Of a DNA stretch of 53,966 nucleotides, positions 1 to 8,106 are shown piece by piece. Both the position numbers and the translations under genes were made by a program. The stretch is from an uncultured bacterium. Lineage in GTDB: Bacteria; Planctomycetota; GCA-002687715. The notes under the pieces were generated by a model. The model worked only from the letters and a program-made list of their open reading frames with translations. It was not told the DNA's origin and searched no databases. The stretch lies in contig CADEGH010000033.1 in assembly GCA_902826835.1 (NCBI GenBank), positions 1-53,966 of the forward strand, given 5' to 3'. Position 1 is the stretch's first letter; every line of letters starts with the position of its first letter.

Positions 1-52
1 GCGCGACATAACTTAACTTCCCCATTTTTTGGTCCTAAGAGAGGGGAGCACC

Positions 53-181
53 TCAATTCCCGGAGTTGATGGAGACAGCAAACTGAGCAGGAGCGGTGCC
101 TGCCATGAATAACACCGCAAACAGTCCGACAGCGAGGATAGTACCCCTGGTTGCATTTCTACAGGACGGTTGAGCGATCAT
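53..181 (-). CDS. 42-aa signal-peptide stub, secreted or truncated
   Basis: A short reading frame encodes 42 residues that look like an export signal. It has an N-terminal region with two Arg, a hydrophobic core (GTILAVGLFAVLFMAG) and an Ala-rich cleavage site ending in APAQ, followed by only about nine residues before a TGA stop. The start is an ATG at 179-181 preceded by AAGGAA about seven bases upstream, which is a credible ribosome site. Such a short mature part is unlikely to be a full protein, so this is probably the surviving 5' end of a secreted-protein gene broken by the mobile-element activity next to it. A genuine micro-peptide cannot be excluded. No function is assigned. Confidence 0.4.
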   Translation of the reverse strand: MIAQPSCRNATRGTILAVGLFAVLFMAGTAPAQFAVSINSGN

Positions 182-449
182 CGTGGTTCCTTAGGGATTA
201 TTCGCCTGCCCGACACAACACATCACATGTGGTTCGTTCGAGACGAAGATCTCTTGACACTGCTTGTCAGCGTTTGCCGCCGCAGCCATGCTGCAGAGTT
301 CCGGAATTCGCTGAGGCACGTCTTGTACCATGAGATTAGCTTTCGGTGTCAACCATCTGCGTAGAGATTCTTGAAAAACAGTGCTGCAGTCGTCACATTC
401 ACTCGATGCATCTAAGAAATGACCGAATGGTCACGGTCCACCGTGACTT
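182..449. other. No convincing gene; contains one perfect hairpin
   Basis: Reading frames here are short and lack recognisable domains, and the base composition is lower in GC than the chromosome further right. The only structure seen is an inverted repeat at 430-447, two perfect 8-base arms (GTCACGGT / ACCGTGAC) separated by CC. It sits immediately before the repeat that recurs at 11089-11150. It could be a terminator stem without a proper T tract, or a mobile-element end. Confidence 0.4.
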
Positions 450-509
450 TCACGTCTACGTTTCCTCCGTATCTGGGGATGGGGAATCGGGCACGACCCC
501 GGGTGCAGC
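450..509 (+). repeat. Direct repeat A (partner at 11089-11150)
   Basis: About 60 bases match 11089-11150 at roughly 80 percent by eye, including the shared core ATCTGGGGATGGGG followed by TCGGGCACG and CGGGTGC. The two copies are in the same orientation and bracket the IS/integron island, so they may be ends of one element family or the borders of a larger insertion. Confidence 0.5.
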
Positions 510-515
510 CGTGTA

Positions 516-691
516 GTACACGTCCTGCCACCCTATGGAAGCGGGCAGACGGTGACCCTTCCCGGTTGATCCTGTCGACCACTTTCTGTCTGATTTGAGC
601 GAGCTAGGCCGGATTAACTCGTGTTCGCGGGAGAGCGGAGCTTCGCCTGGGCCCATGCCCAGGGGGGTCAGGGCCGCGCGGTCGGCGTGAG
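516..691 (+). repeat. IS66-end repeat, left copy
   Basis: This roughly 175-bp stretch recurs at 8132-8306 in the same orientation with about 90 percent identity by eye. It starts at GTACACGTCC and runs to GGTCGGCGTGAG. In this left copy it continues directly into the IS66 TnpC C-terminal remnant on the minus strand, so it is best read as the terminal non-coding part of an IS66-family element. Confidence 0.7.
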
Positions 692-985
692 GGGAAACTC
701 GTTCGAGGACATCGGTCAGGTATTCGTGAGGGTCGATCTTCAGGGACTTGCACATTCCGATGAGGGAGAGAGATCGGCTGCGACGCGGGCGCCGCGCGGT
801 GAACCGGCTACCCGCCAATTGTCCCGACCGATGGCCACGTTGGGAATCGCGCGTTCGCTCGCATTGGTGTCGAGTTAGGTGTCGGGATCCGAGAGGAAGA
901 CCAGGAAGGTCTCCCACTGGTTATTCAGGAAGGCCATGGCCTTTCCGAGATGACTCTTCGGCAGGATGGAGGGGTCCTTCAAGAG
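600..985 (-). pseudogene. IS66 TnpC transposase, C-terminal remnant
   Basis: Minus-strand translation gives, in pieces from different frames, the hallmark end of IS66 TnpC. First LPKSHLGKAMAFLNNQW, then a stop, then the segment LDTNASERAIPNVAIGRDNW and RVAGSPRGARVAADL, then SLIGMCKSLKIDPHEYLTDV. In intact TnpC these follow one another as the lnqW...DNNaaERa..GRkNW...SLIeTcKlngvdPyaYL pattern. A stop near 878-880 and a further frameshift near 770 break the frame. The N-terminal two thirds are missing; upstream the frame runs straight into IS1182-type transposase sequence, so the junction near 985 is a recombination or insertion scar. Non-functional. Confidence 0.8.
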
Positions 986-1503
986 TTCGGCCTTGTACGC
1001 TGCGATTCGGGCGACGGACTCGAGGTACCCCTCGCGCGTGTCCTTGCGCACGATCGCGGCCATGGCGGCGTCGGCGGCGACGGTGGTGGAGTCGAACGCG
1101 AGGCGCTCGCCCTTCAGGGGGCCCGCCTCTGGGAGGATGCGCAGAACGAGGCGCTCGACGCCCTCGAACACGACCTTCTCCACTCGCCGCCGGATGCGTC
1201 TGAACGCGCTGTGGCAGGGCGTCGCGTCGGCGGGGCCGAGGAACGCCTTCAGCGAGAGCGAGTCGGCGCAGCACCACCCGATCCCGCGTTCGGTGCCGAG
1301 GCCTCCGAAGTAGCCCACCATCAGCATAAGAAAGTCGCGGCCGGGCGGGATCCGGGGGCGGCCGTCCCCTTCGGCGGAATAGGCCTTGGCGCAGAGTCCA
1401 TCGACCTCGGCGTCGAACCCAAGGCCTCGAACGCGGCTTTGAGGCGGTCGTAGAACGCGTGGCCGGGAGCATTCAGGTCGGACGTCGCGACGAACAGATC
1501 CAT
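986..1503 (-). pseudogene. IS1182-type transposase, N-terminal remnant
   Basis: The remnant starts with MDLFVATSDLNAPGHAFYDR at 1503, typical of the IS1182 group. It continues in another frame with FDAEVDGLCAKAYSAEGDG, then in a third frame with YFGGLGTERGIGWCCADSLS. The latter reaches the first catalytic-region Asp in AFDSTTVAADAAM and ends at about DTREGYLESVARIA, where IS66 sequence begins. At least two frameshifts and loss of the whole C-terminal catalytic part make it inactive. The inverted repeat of the element is still visible upstream at 1596-1613. Confidence 0.8.
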
Positions 1504-1595
1504 CTGGCGCGGTCAGGGTCTACCCAAAGACCTGCGGCGGCTCCGGGTCGCGCACAAACGAGCAGGCCCGCCGCCAAATCAATGGCGGGCGCGAC

Positions 1596-1613
1596 GACTT
1601 TTTCAACAGCCTC
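1596..1613. repeat. IS1182-type terminal inverted repeat
   Basis: On the minus strand this reads GAGGCTGTTGAAAAAGTC, a common terminal sequence of IS1182-type elements, lying about 90 bases upstream of the transposase start at 1503 as expected. The opposite end of the element is not present because the transposase is fused to IS66 debris. Confidence 0.6.
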
Positions 1614-1948
1614 ACAGGACCGTCGAGGAAGTAGGCGAGGCGGCGGATCGCTTCGGGCGGCGTTCACAACTCGGCCTGGTCCCCGAAGCCGAATCGCATG
1701 CTCCAGCACGATCTTGTCGGCGGTCGCGGATGCGTCCACGTCATCGGCGCCGCTGTTCTCCCCGATTGACCCGCGCCCGTCGCAGCCCTATGCTCACGCC
1801 CTCCCGTCCGCGAGAAGGAAACTCCGCGATGGTCACAAGAGGACTCGCCCGCATCGCCCCGCCAAACGATCCCGGCGCGGGGTTCGTCTTCGCGCGGCGG
1901 CGCGTACCTTCGTTCGTCGGATACCCCTCCGTCCGTCACGGCTGCTCC
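1614..1948. other. GC-rich spacer before intI, no gene supported
   Basis: Open frames run through this stretch on both strands because of high GC, but none shows a known domain or a convincing start. It separates the IS1182 remnant from the integron integrase and could contain the integrase promoter; no clear -35/-10 pair was recognised. Confidence 0.3.
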
Positions 1949-2937
1949 ATGGTTCGCGAGTCGTCCGACGGCCTCCGCTCACCCCAACCGCAGCCCACGG
2001 GCCGTCCACCCAGACTCGGAGAGAAGGCCTTTGCGGCCATGCGGTGGAAGAGGTTGAGCCCTCGAACGGAAGAGGCCTATCTTGCGTGGATGCGTCGCTT
2101 CTGGGAGTTCCACGGGCGTCGCGCCCCGGTCGCCCTCGGCGCCCCGGAGGTCGCGGCCTCTCTCGAATCCTTGGCGACAAGCCGCCGCGTCGCGGCTTCC
2201 ACTCAGAATCAAGCGCTCGCCGTGATTCTCTTCCTCGATCGCGAAGTCCTCTCGCTCGATCTGCCTTGGCTTGAAGGCGTGGTGCGGGCCAAGTCCCCTC
2301 GGGGATTGCCGACCGTCCTTGATTGCATCGCAGCCCCGGTACCGCGCCTCATGGCGACCCTGCTGTACGGCGCCGGTCTACGCCTCATGGAGTGTTGCCG
2401 CCATCGAGTGGAGGATATCGATTTCAGCCGAAACCAGTTGATCGTCCGCCGAGGAAAGGGCGACAGAGATCGCGCGACGATGCTCCCGGCCGCCTTGCGC
2501 CCCGCGCTCGAAATTCACCTCGCGAACGTCCGCCGGCAGCACGACGCGGACTTCGCCGCCGGCGCCAGTTGGGTCGAACTTCCCGACGCATTGGCGGCCA
2601 AATATCCGAACGCCGGTCGCGAGTGGCCGTGGGCGTGGGTCTTCCCGGCGACCCGGACCTACCTCAACGAACCGACCGGCGCCGTTCGAACGGAACCGTC
2701 GTGCAAGAGGCCGTCCACCGAGCGACTCTCCGTTCCGGCCTCTCCGAGCGCGTCTCGTGCCAGACCATCCGGCATTCCTTCGCCACCCACCTGCTCGAGT
2801 CGGGCACCGACATTCGGACGATCCAAGCGCTCCTCGGTCACAACGACGTCGCGACGACGATGATCTACACCCACGTCCAGAACCGCGGCCCCGCCGGCGT
2901 GCGCAGACCCGCCGGCGACCTATTCCCGTCCCAATGA
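1949..2937 (+). pseudogene. intI: Integron integrase IntI, decayed
   Basis: This is a tyrosine recombinase with the integron-specific insert. The N-terminal SAM-like region (about residues 38-110) includes RTEEAYLAWMRRF and STQNQALAVILFLDREVL. The catalytic Arg lies in LLYGAGLRLME (about residue 145). The IntI-only patch is ELPDALAAKYPNAGREW plus WAWVFPATR (about 210-236). The end of the gene carries RHSFATHLLESGTDIRTIQ, LLGH and TTMIYTH with the nucleophilic Tyr. It is broken: the frame changes near 2690; about eight residues are missing after LPTVL (residues 120-130) compared with intact IntI; and the first His of the H-x-x-R box is Gln (CQTIRHS). It reads toward the cassettes, the inverted arrangement known in some planctomycetes, spirochaetes and Chlorobi. 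Start chosen at ATG 1949. Confidence 0.85.
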
Positions 2938-3200
2938 GCGCGCGCATCCTGACTCCAACCTCGCGAGTTTCGACGCTCCGGCCCCCCGCCAGTGCGCAGA
3001 CCTGCGTCGTTCCGGATCCCGACCGCCGCGACGCCGTCCCTATGCGCCCGGTCCGCCAAATTAAGCCTCGGCTATCCGACCCGGACGCCGACGGGCCCGG
3101 AAACAAGCTTCCTCAACAATCAGGCGCGTCCCCTGCGTTCCCGGTTAGACTGACCCCGTCGTCGGCCTCGGAGGTCTTCGACAGGTCCGTCCAGTAGTAG
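2938..3200 (+). other. Candidate attI region between intI and cassettes
   Basis: This stretch lies between the integrase stop and the first cassette border. It holds two integrase core-type sequences, GTTAGAC at 3144-3150 and the border GTTAGGC at 3200-3206, where cleavage between G and T would define the first cassette. No convincing left arm of an attC is seen upstream of either, so an attI function is inferred from position only. A degraded attC ending at 3144 is an alternative. Confidence 0.45.
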
Positions 3201-3213
3201 TTAGGCGGGGAGA

Positions 3214-3624
3214 GTGGTCTTCGAGCAAGTCTACACCTTCACGGATTACTACGATGGTCCGCGAGAGGGCATCGCCGACCTTGGTGGTGCGGCGCACTAC
3301 TACAAGGCCGAGTGGGACACCGACCGCGACGACTACGCGGACACGTTCCTCCTGACGCCCGTGGACAGTGACACGCTGGTTCTCGCGCTCGAAGATCGGG
3401 AGATCTGGGAGCGCTGGCAGCAATCGTTCCATAGGGGCCATACGGATCGAGCCACTCACCCCGCCCTCCCGCGGGACCGCCCGCGCCACGAGGAGATACA
3501 GAGGCTCCTCGCTGGGCGGTTCACGGCGGGCCCCGACCGAGCGGTCCGAAAGCAGGGAGAGTTCCGCGTGCGAACAGACGCAGGCGAGTCCGTGCTGGAA
3601 GTGCGTTGGTACGATCCCGCCTAA
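3214..3624 (+). CDS. Cassette 1 hypothetical protein
   Basis: This 136-residue acidic protein begins VFEQVYTFTDYYDGPREGIA and contains conserved-looking HYYKAEWD and FHRGHTDRATHPALP stretches. I recognise this as a type of uncharacterised soluble protein often seen in integron cassettes, but no function is known to me. The start is GTG at 3214 directly after a GGGGAG stretch and only 14 bases from the cassette border; no better start lies upstream within the cassette. The stop TAA is part of the attC left core (GCCTAAC), which strongly supports the assignment. No signal peptide or membrane segment is seen, so the product is presumably cytoplasmic. Confidence 0.85.
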   Translation: MVFEQVYTFTDYYDGPREGIADLGGAAHYYKAEWDTDRDDYADTFLLTPVDSDTLVLALEDREIWERWQQSFHRGHTDRATHPALPRDRPRHEEIQRLLAGRFTAGPDRAVRKQGEFRVRTDAGESVLEVRWYDPA

Positions 3625-3717
3625 CAAGCCGCTGCAGCCGACGAGCGGCGGGCACGCCAAGAGAGAGTGCGGTAGCATGGATCGCGCCGCTCGCGGCTGA
3701 GCGGCGAGACGTTAGAC
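3619..3717 (+). repeat. attC site 1
   Basis: This 99-base attC starts with the core GCCTAAC (3619-3625) and ends with GTTAGAC (3711-3717). The inner arms pair as GCCGCT-CAGCCG-GAGCGGCG against CGCCGCTC-CGGCTG-AGCGGC, with unpaired extra bases on the left arm as expected for the extrahelical bases that orient the folded bottom strand. The recombination point is between G3711 and T3712. Confidence 0.85.
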
Positions 3718-3774
3718 CCGCTGGGACGTGAGGGTTTCGCACGCACAAACGTTTTTGGGTAGGAATGGCCCTAA

Positions 3775-6700
3775 ATGCAGTTCATCACCCACGGCCCTGA
3801 TATTCCGGATGCGCTCTTGCAGGCGCACGAGGAAGGCCGTGTGGTGTTTTTCTGTGGCGCGGGTGTTTCCTACCCCGCAGGCCTGCCAGGCTTCAATGGA
3901 CTGGTGAAGAAAATCTATCAGCTGATCGGCACAGATTTGTCGGATATCGAGCGTGAGGCCTTTGACCGCGGGCAGTTCGACGCCACACTGGATCTGCTCG
4001 AACGGCGCTTGCCAGGGCAGCGTCTGGCCGTTCGTCGCAAGCTGGCAGAGGCGCTGAAGCCAAAGCTGCGCCGCAAGGGTGCCACCGATACACAGGCGGC
4101 GCTGTTGCGCCTGGCGCGCTGCCGCGAGGGCGCGCTGCGTCTGGTCACCACCAACTTCGACCGCGTCTTTCACATATCCGCCAAACGAACAGGCCAGGCG
4201 TTTCAAGCCTACGCTGCCCCGATGCTGCCGATTCCGAAGAACAGCCGATGGGACGGGCTGGTCTATCTGCATGGCCTGCTGCCCGAGAAGACAGACGACA
4301 CGGCCCTGAACCGGCTGGTGGTCACCAGCGGCGATTTCGGCTTGGCCTATCTGACTGAGCGATGGGCGGCGCGCTTCGTGAGCGAGTTGTTCCGTAACTA
4401 CGTGGTCTGCTTCGTGGGCTACAGCATCAACGACCCGGTATTGCGCTACATGATGGATGCGCTGGCCGCCGACCGGATGCTGGGTGAAGTCACCCCGCAG
4501 GCCTGGGCATTGGGTGATTGCGAACCGGGGCAGGAGCACCGGAAAACCATCGAGTGGGAGGCCAAGGGTGTCGCTCCCGTCCTCTACACCGTACCGGCTG
4601 GCAGCTACGACCATTCAGCGCTGCATAAGACCCTGCACGCTTGGGCAGACACCTACCGCGATGGCGTGCAGGGCAAAGAAGCCATCGTCGTCAAACATGC
4701 CTTGACCCGGCCACAAGGCAGCACGCAGCAGGACGATTTCGTCGGCCGGATGCTGTGGGCCTTGTCGGATAAATCGGGGTTGCCAGCAAAACGTTTTGCA
4801 GACGCCAATCCCGTCCCGCCGCTGGACTGGCTGCTGGACGCATTCTCGGACGAGCGTTTTAAGTACAGCGATCTGCCGCGCTTCCGTGTTCCTCCTCACG
4901 AAGAAGTAGACGCCAAGCTGCGCTTCAGCCTGATTCGCCGCCCCGCGCCCTATGACCGTGCGCCGCCGATGCTGCTGGTCTCTGGCGGCATCACCGGCAG
5001 CCAGTGGGATGACGTGATGTTCCATCTGGCCCGCTGGCTGGTGCGCCACCTGGACGATCCGAGGCTGGTCATCTGGATCGCGCAGCACGGTGGCCAGTTG
5101 CACGATCGCTGGCCTTTGCTGATCGAGCGCGAACTGGATCGCCTGGCTTCACTGGAGCGAGACGGCAAGACCGCTGAGCTGGATGAACTCCGCTCACAGG
5201 CACCCAAGGCCATTCCAAGCCCTCTGATGCGCATCTTGTGGCGGCTACTGCTTAGCGGCCGGGTGAAATCCCCGTGGCGCGATCCGGGCCTGTATCGCTG
5301 GCAAGGTCGTCTTAAACGTGAGGGCTTGACCACTACGCTTCGCCTGGAATTGCGCGAGTTGCTTGCGCCCAAGGTGGCCTTGAAGAAACCGGTTTGCTGG
5401 GGCGACGATGACGCGAGCACGGACGAGCCCAAGCGGATCAAGCAATTGGTGGACTGGGAACTAGTGCTGGGCGCCGATCGTGTGCGTTCGACCCTGCGCT
5501 ATCTTGCCGATGAGCCATGGAAGTCGGCTTTGCCGCACCTGTTGGGAGATTTCCAGCAACTGCTGCGCGACGCACTGGACCTGTTGCGCGAGTTGGGCGA
5601 GGCCGACGACCGTAGCGACGGCTCGCATTGGTATCTGCCATCCATCACGTCGCACTGGCAGAACCGAGGTTTCCGCGACTGGGTGAGCCTGATCGAACTG
5701 CTGCGCGATGCCTGGCTGGCGGTTCGCACGAACGACAGAGCACACGCCATGCGCGTCGCCAAGGTTTGGTTCGAGTTGCCATACCCCTCCTTCAAACGCC
5801 TAGCCCTGTTTGCCGCGAGCCACGACGATGGCATCCCGCCCGAACAGTGGGTGGATTGGCTGCTGGCAGACGGTGCGTGGTGGCTGTGGTCTACCGATAC
5901 CGGGCGGGAGGTGTACAGGCTCCTCGTTCTGCAGGGGCAGCATTTGGCAAGGGCTGCACAGGAGCATCTGGAAGCAGCCATCCTGGCGGGACCTCCGCGC
6001 GAGATGTACCGGGACGATCTGGAGGCAGATCGCTGGCAAGAACTGGTGGCCAGTGCTGTCTGGCTGCATCTGGCCAAGCTCAACACATCGGGCCTCGTTC
6101 TGGGTGCGTCTGCGGCGGCACGCTTGGCGGAAATATCCACTGCCCACCCGCAATGGCAGTTGGCGGCCAACGAGCGTGACGAGTTCTCGCACTGGATGAG
6201 CGGCACCGGTGACCCAGACTACGAGGACAGCCGAGATGTCGACATTGCGCCCCGCAAGCGAAAGGGACTAGTGCAATGGCTCACAAAGCCGATGCCCGAA
6301 AGGCGGCCTTTCTACGAAGACACGTGGCGTGAGGTTTGCCACTCGCGCTTCTTTCACAGTTTGACCGCCCTGTGCGATCTGGCACAGAATAACGTGTGGC
6401 CCGCTGGCCGATGGCGCGAAGCTCTGCAGGCTTGGGCTGAAGAAGGCATGGTGTTGCGCTCCTGGCGATACGCCGCACCGCTGGTGCAGACCATGCCCGA
6501 TGCCGTATTTCAGCAGATTGACCACGCTGTCACCTGGTGGATGCAGGCGGCCTCCAAGTCCATCAGCCGGCACGAGGACATCCTCCTGAACCTGTGCCGC
6601 CGCGTGCTGGCGCTGCCGATGGAAACCGGCTCAGGTTCCCGCATTATCCGAAACGGAGTCGAAACCTATGAGCCTGTCATGTCGGCGATCAACCATCCCA

Positions 6701-7602
6701 TCGGGCATGTCACGGAGGCACTGATCAAATTGTGGTTCAAGCGGAATCCGAACGACAATGATCTGCTTCCAGCAGACATTAAGCCGATATTCACCGCACT
6801 GTGCGATGTGCAGATAGATCGCCTCCGCCACGGCCGAGTGTTGCTGGGTTCGCGGCTGATTGCATTTTTCCGCGTGGATCGCCCTTGGACCGAACAGCAC
6901 CTTTTGCCCCTGTTCGACTGGAGCAATCCCGTCGAAGCGAAAGCCGTGTGGGAAGGCTTTCTCTGGTCGCCGCGCTTGTACCAGCCGTTGCTGATAGCCT
7001 TCAAGTCGCAGTTCCTGGGTAGTGCGAATCACTATGCCGATCTTGGCGAGCATCGCCAGGAATTCGCGACCTTCCTGACTTACGCAGCATTGGGCCCGAC
7101 CGAGGGATATTCCGTAGAGGAATTCCGATCTGCAATTGGCGCGCTTCCGCAAGAAGGACTAGAAGAGTCCGCGCAGGCCCTCTCGCAGGCGCTTGAAGGT
7201 GCGGCCGATCAGCGTGAGGACTATTGGAAGAACCGTACCCAACCGTTCTGGCAACGAATCTGGCCGAAGTCCCGCGAGCTGGCCACCCCGCGCATCGCCG
7301 AGTCCTTGACTCGGCTAGTTATTGGTGCCCGAGGCGAATTCCCGGCAGCCTTGGCTGCGGTGCAGCACTGGCTGCAGCCGATCGATCATTCGGACTATGT
7401 CGTGCATCTGTTGCACGAGTCGGGTTTGTGCGGACGATTCCCTGCCGAGGCACTACAGCTGCTGAATGCCGTGATTGGCGACCTACAGTGGGCACCGCAG
7501 AAGTTGGGTCAATGCCTGGACGAGATTGCGCAAGCCGCGCCACTACTTGCGCGGGATGCCCGTCACCACCGGCTCCGCGAATACGCGCGAAGGAGCGGGT
7601 AA
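3775..7602 (+). CDS. dsr1: SIR2-DUF4020 anti-phage protein, DSR1-like
   Basis: This is a 1275-residue protein with an N-terminal SIR2 NAD-binding/NADase domain (about 1-290). The motifs are FFCGAGVSYPAGLPGF (25-40), TTNFDRVF (125-132), YLHG with the catalytic His at 166, and FVGYSINDP (213-221). A long helical middle and a C-terminal region that fits DUF4020 (about 1120-1275) follow, matching the size and order of defence-associated sirtuin 1. Members of that family deplete NAD+ on phage sensing and stop phage spread by abortive infection; that role is inferred here. The gene fills integron cassette 2, starts 63 bases after the cassette border with only a weak ribosome site, and ends 33 bases before attC 2. 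Its third codon positions are visibly less GC-rich than the chromosomal genes, which suggests acquisition from another lineage. The frame is intact. Confidence 0.85.
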   Translation: MQFITHGPDIPDALLQAHEEGRVVFFCGAGVSYPAGLPGFNGLVKKIYQLIGTDLSDIEREAFDRGQFDATLDLLERRLPGQRLAVRRKLAEALKPKLRRKGATDTQAALLRLARCREGALRLVTTNFDRVFHISAKRTGQAFQAYAAPMLPIPKNSRWDGLVYLHGLLPEKTDDTALNRLVVTSGDFGLAYLTERWAARFVSELFRNYVVCFVGYSINDPVLRYMMDALAADRMLGEVTPQAWALGDCEPGQEHRKTIEWEAKGVAPVLYTVPAGSYDHSALHKTLHAWADTYRDGVQGKEAIVVKHALTRPQGSTQQDDFVGRMLWALSDKSGLPAKRFADANPVPPLDWLLDAFSDERFKYSDLPRFRVPPHEEVDAKLRFSLIRRPAPYDRAPPMLLVSGGITGSQWDDVMFHLARWLVRHLDDPRLVIWIAQHGGQLHDRWPLLIERELDRLASLERDGKTAELDELRSQAPKAIPSPLMRILWRLLLSGRVKSPWRDPGLYRWQGRLKREGLTTTLRLELRELLAPKVALKKPVCWGDDDASTDEPKRIKQLVDWELVLGADRVRSTLRYLADEPWKSALPHLLGDFQQLLRDALDLLRELGEADDRSDGSHWYLPSITSHWQNRGFRDWVSLIELLRDAWLAVRTNDRAHAMRVAKVWFELPYPSFKRLALFAASHDDGIPPEQWVDWLLADGAWWLWSTDTGREVYRLLVLQGQHLARAAQEHLEAAILAGPPREMYRDDLEADRWQELVASAVWLHLAKLNTSGLVLGASAAARLAEISTAHPQWQLAANERDEFSHWMSGTGDPDYEDSRDVDIAPRKRKGLVQWLTKPMPERRPFYEDTWREVCHSRFFHSLTALCDLAQNNVWPAGRWREALQAWAEEGMVLRSWRYAAPLVQTMPDAVFQQIDHAVTWWMQAASKSISRHEDILLNLCRRVLALPMETGSGSRIIRNGVETYEPVMSAINHPIGHVTEALIKLWFKRNPNDNDLLPADIKPIFTALCDVQIDRLRHGRVLLGSRLIAFFRVDRPWTEQHLLPLFDWSNPVEAKAVWEGFLWSPRLYQPLLIAFKSQFLGSANHYADLGEHRQEFATFLTYAALGPTEGYSVEEFRSAIGALPQEGLEESAQALSQALEGAADQREDYWKNRTQPFWQRIWPKSRELATPRIAESLTRLVIGARGEFPAALAAVQHWLQPIDHSDYVVHLLHESGLCGRFPAEALQLLNAVIGDLQWAPQKLGQCLDEIAQAAPLLARDARHHRLREYARRSG

Positions 7603-7635
7603 TGGCGAAGCGAAATCTCTGCTACAACCAAAGGG

Positions 7636-7693
7636 GTCTAACAACCGGTTACAGAGGACGGCGTTCCGCCGCCGCTGAACCGGGGCGTTAGGC
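7636..7693 (+). repeat. attC site 2
   Basis: This compact 58-base attC runs from GTCTAAC (7636-7642) to GTTAGGC (7687-7693). The arms CCGGTT-CAG-GG-CGGCG and CGCCG-CC-CTG-AACCGG pair with three extra A bases on the left side. Cleavage between G7687 and T7688 closes the 3976-bp cassette. Confidence 0.88.
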
Positions 7694-7705
7694 CTCGCAG
7701 CAACC

Positions 7706-8101
7706 ATGATCGAGCAGCACGAAGTCCTCCAAGTACTTGTCGACTCCTGCCCCTCGTTCTCAAAGGACGCCCAAGAGCACGTGGCCGAGTATGGAAACGA
7801 CCTCTTGTATGTGGCCGCTGGCGCCTTTGCTCGGCACTTGCTGGCGCTACAAGAAGAAGGCAGCACTTCCTCGCTTCAAGGTGCGGCCGCGGTCATAGAA
7901 CACCTGCACATTCACGGATCACCTTGGGTCAGAGCGTTCGCCACAATCGGCCTGCTGGAGGGCGTGCAGAACACTTGGTCTCACAGCGGTTCTGACCCTG
8001 AACTCTTCGTACAGTTCCTTGGTCCAGAGAGCGCACGCTGGTGGAAAGGCCTCAACAACTTCTGGTCTGGCGCTGCCACTCATGTCAAAGGCGAGGCCTA
8101 A
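7706..8101 (+). CDS. Cassette 3 hypothetical protein
   Basis: A 131-residue soluble protein rich in helix-forming residues, with stretches such as EYGNDLLYVAAGAFARHLL, ATIGLLEGVQNTW and PESARWWKGLNNFWSG. It resembles an uncharacterised family that I recall from cassettes and scattered genomic neighbourhoods; no activity is known to me. The ATG at 7706 is 18 bases from the cassette border and lacks a Shine-Dalgarno sequence, which is common in cassettes. The stop TAA sits in the left core GCCTAAC of the following attC, whose remainder has been replaced by IS sequence. Function unknown. Confidence 0.8.
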   Translation: MIEQHEVLQVLVDSCPSFSKDAQEHVAEYGNDLLYVAAGAFARHLLALQEEGSTSSLQGAAAVIEHLHIHGSPWVRAFATIGLLEGVQNTWSHSGSDPELFVQFLGPESARWWKGLNNFWSGAATHVKGEA

Positions 8102-8102
8102 C
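8096..8102 (+). repeat. Left core of truncated attC 3
   Basis: GCCTAAC overlaps the stop codon of the third cassette gene exactly as in cassette 1. No matching GTTRRRY right core follows, because IS-derived sequence begins within a few bases. This is the physical break of the array. Confidence 0.7.
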
Positions 8103-8106
8103 CCTC

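Larger units (their letters stand above)
3201..8102 (+). mobile_element. Integron cassette array, three cassettes
   Basis: Borders set by G/T of the core sites give cassette 1 at 3201-3711 (511 bp), cassette 2 at 3712-7687 (3976 bp) and cassette 3 from 7688 to its broken attC at 8096-8102. All three genes read in the same direction away from intI. In cassettes 1 and 3 the stop codon TAA lies inside the GCCTAAC core, a typical cassette design. The array is interrupted at 8103-8106 by IS sequences, so further cassettes may have been lost. With intI decayed, the array is probably fixed in place unless another integrase acts on it. Confidence 0.85.
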
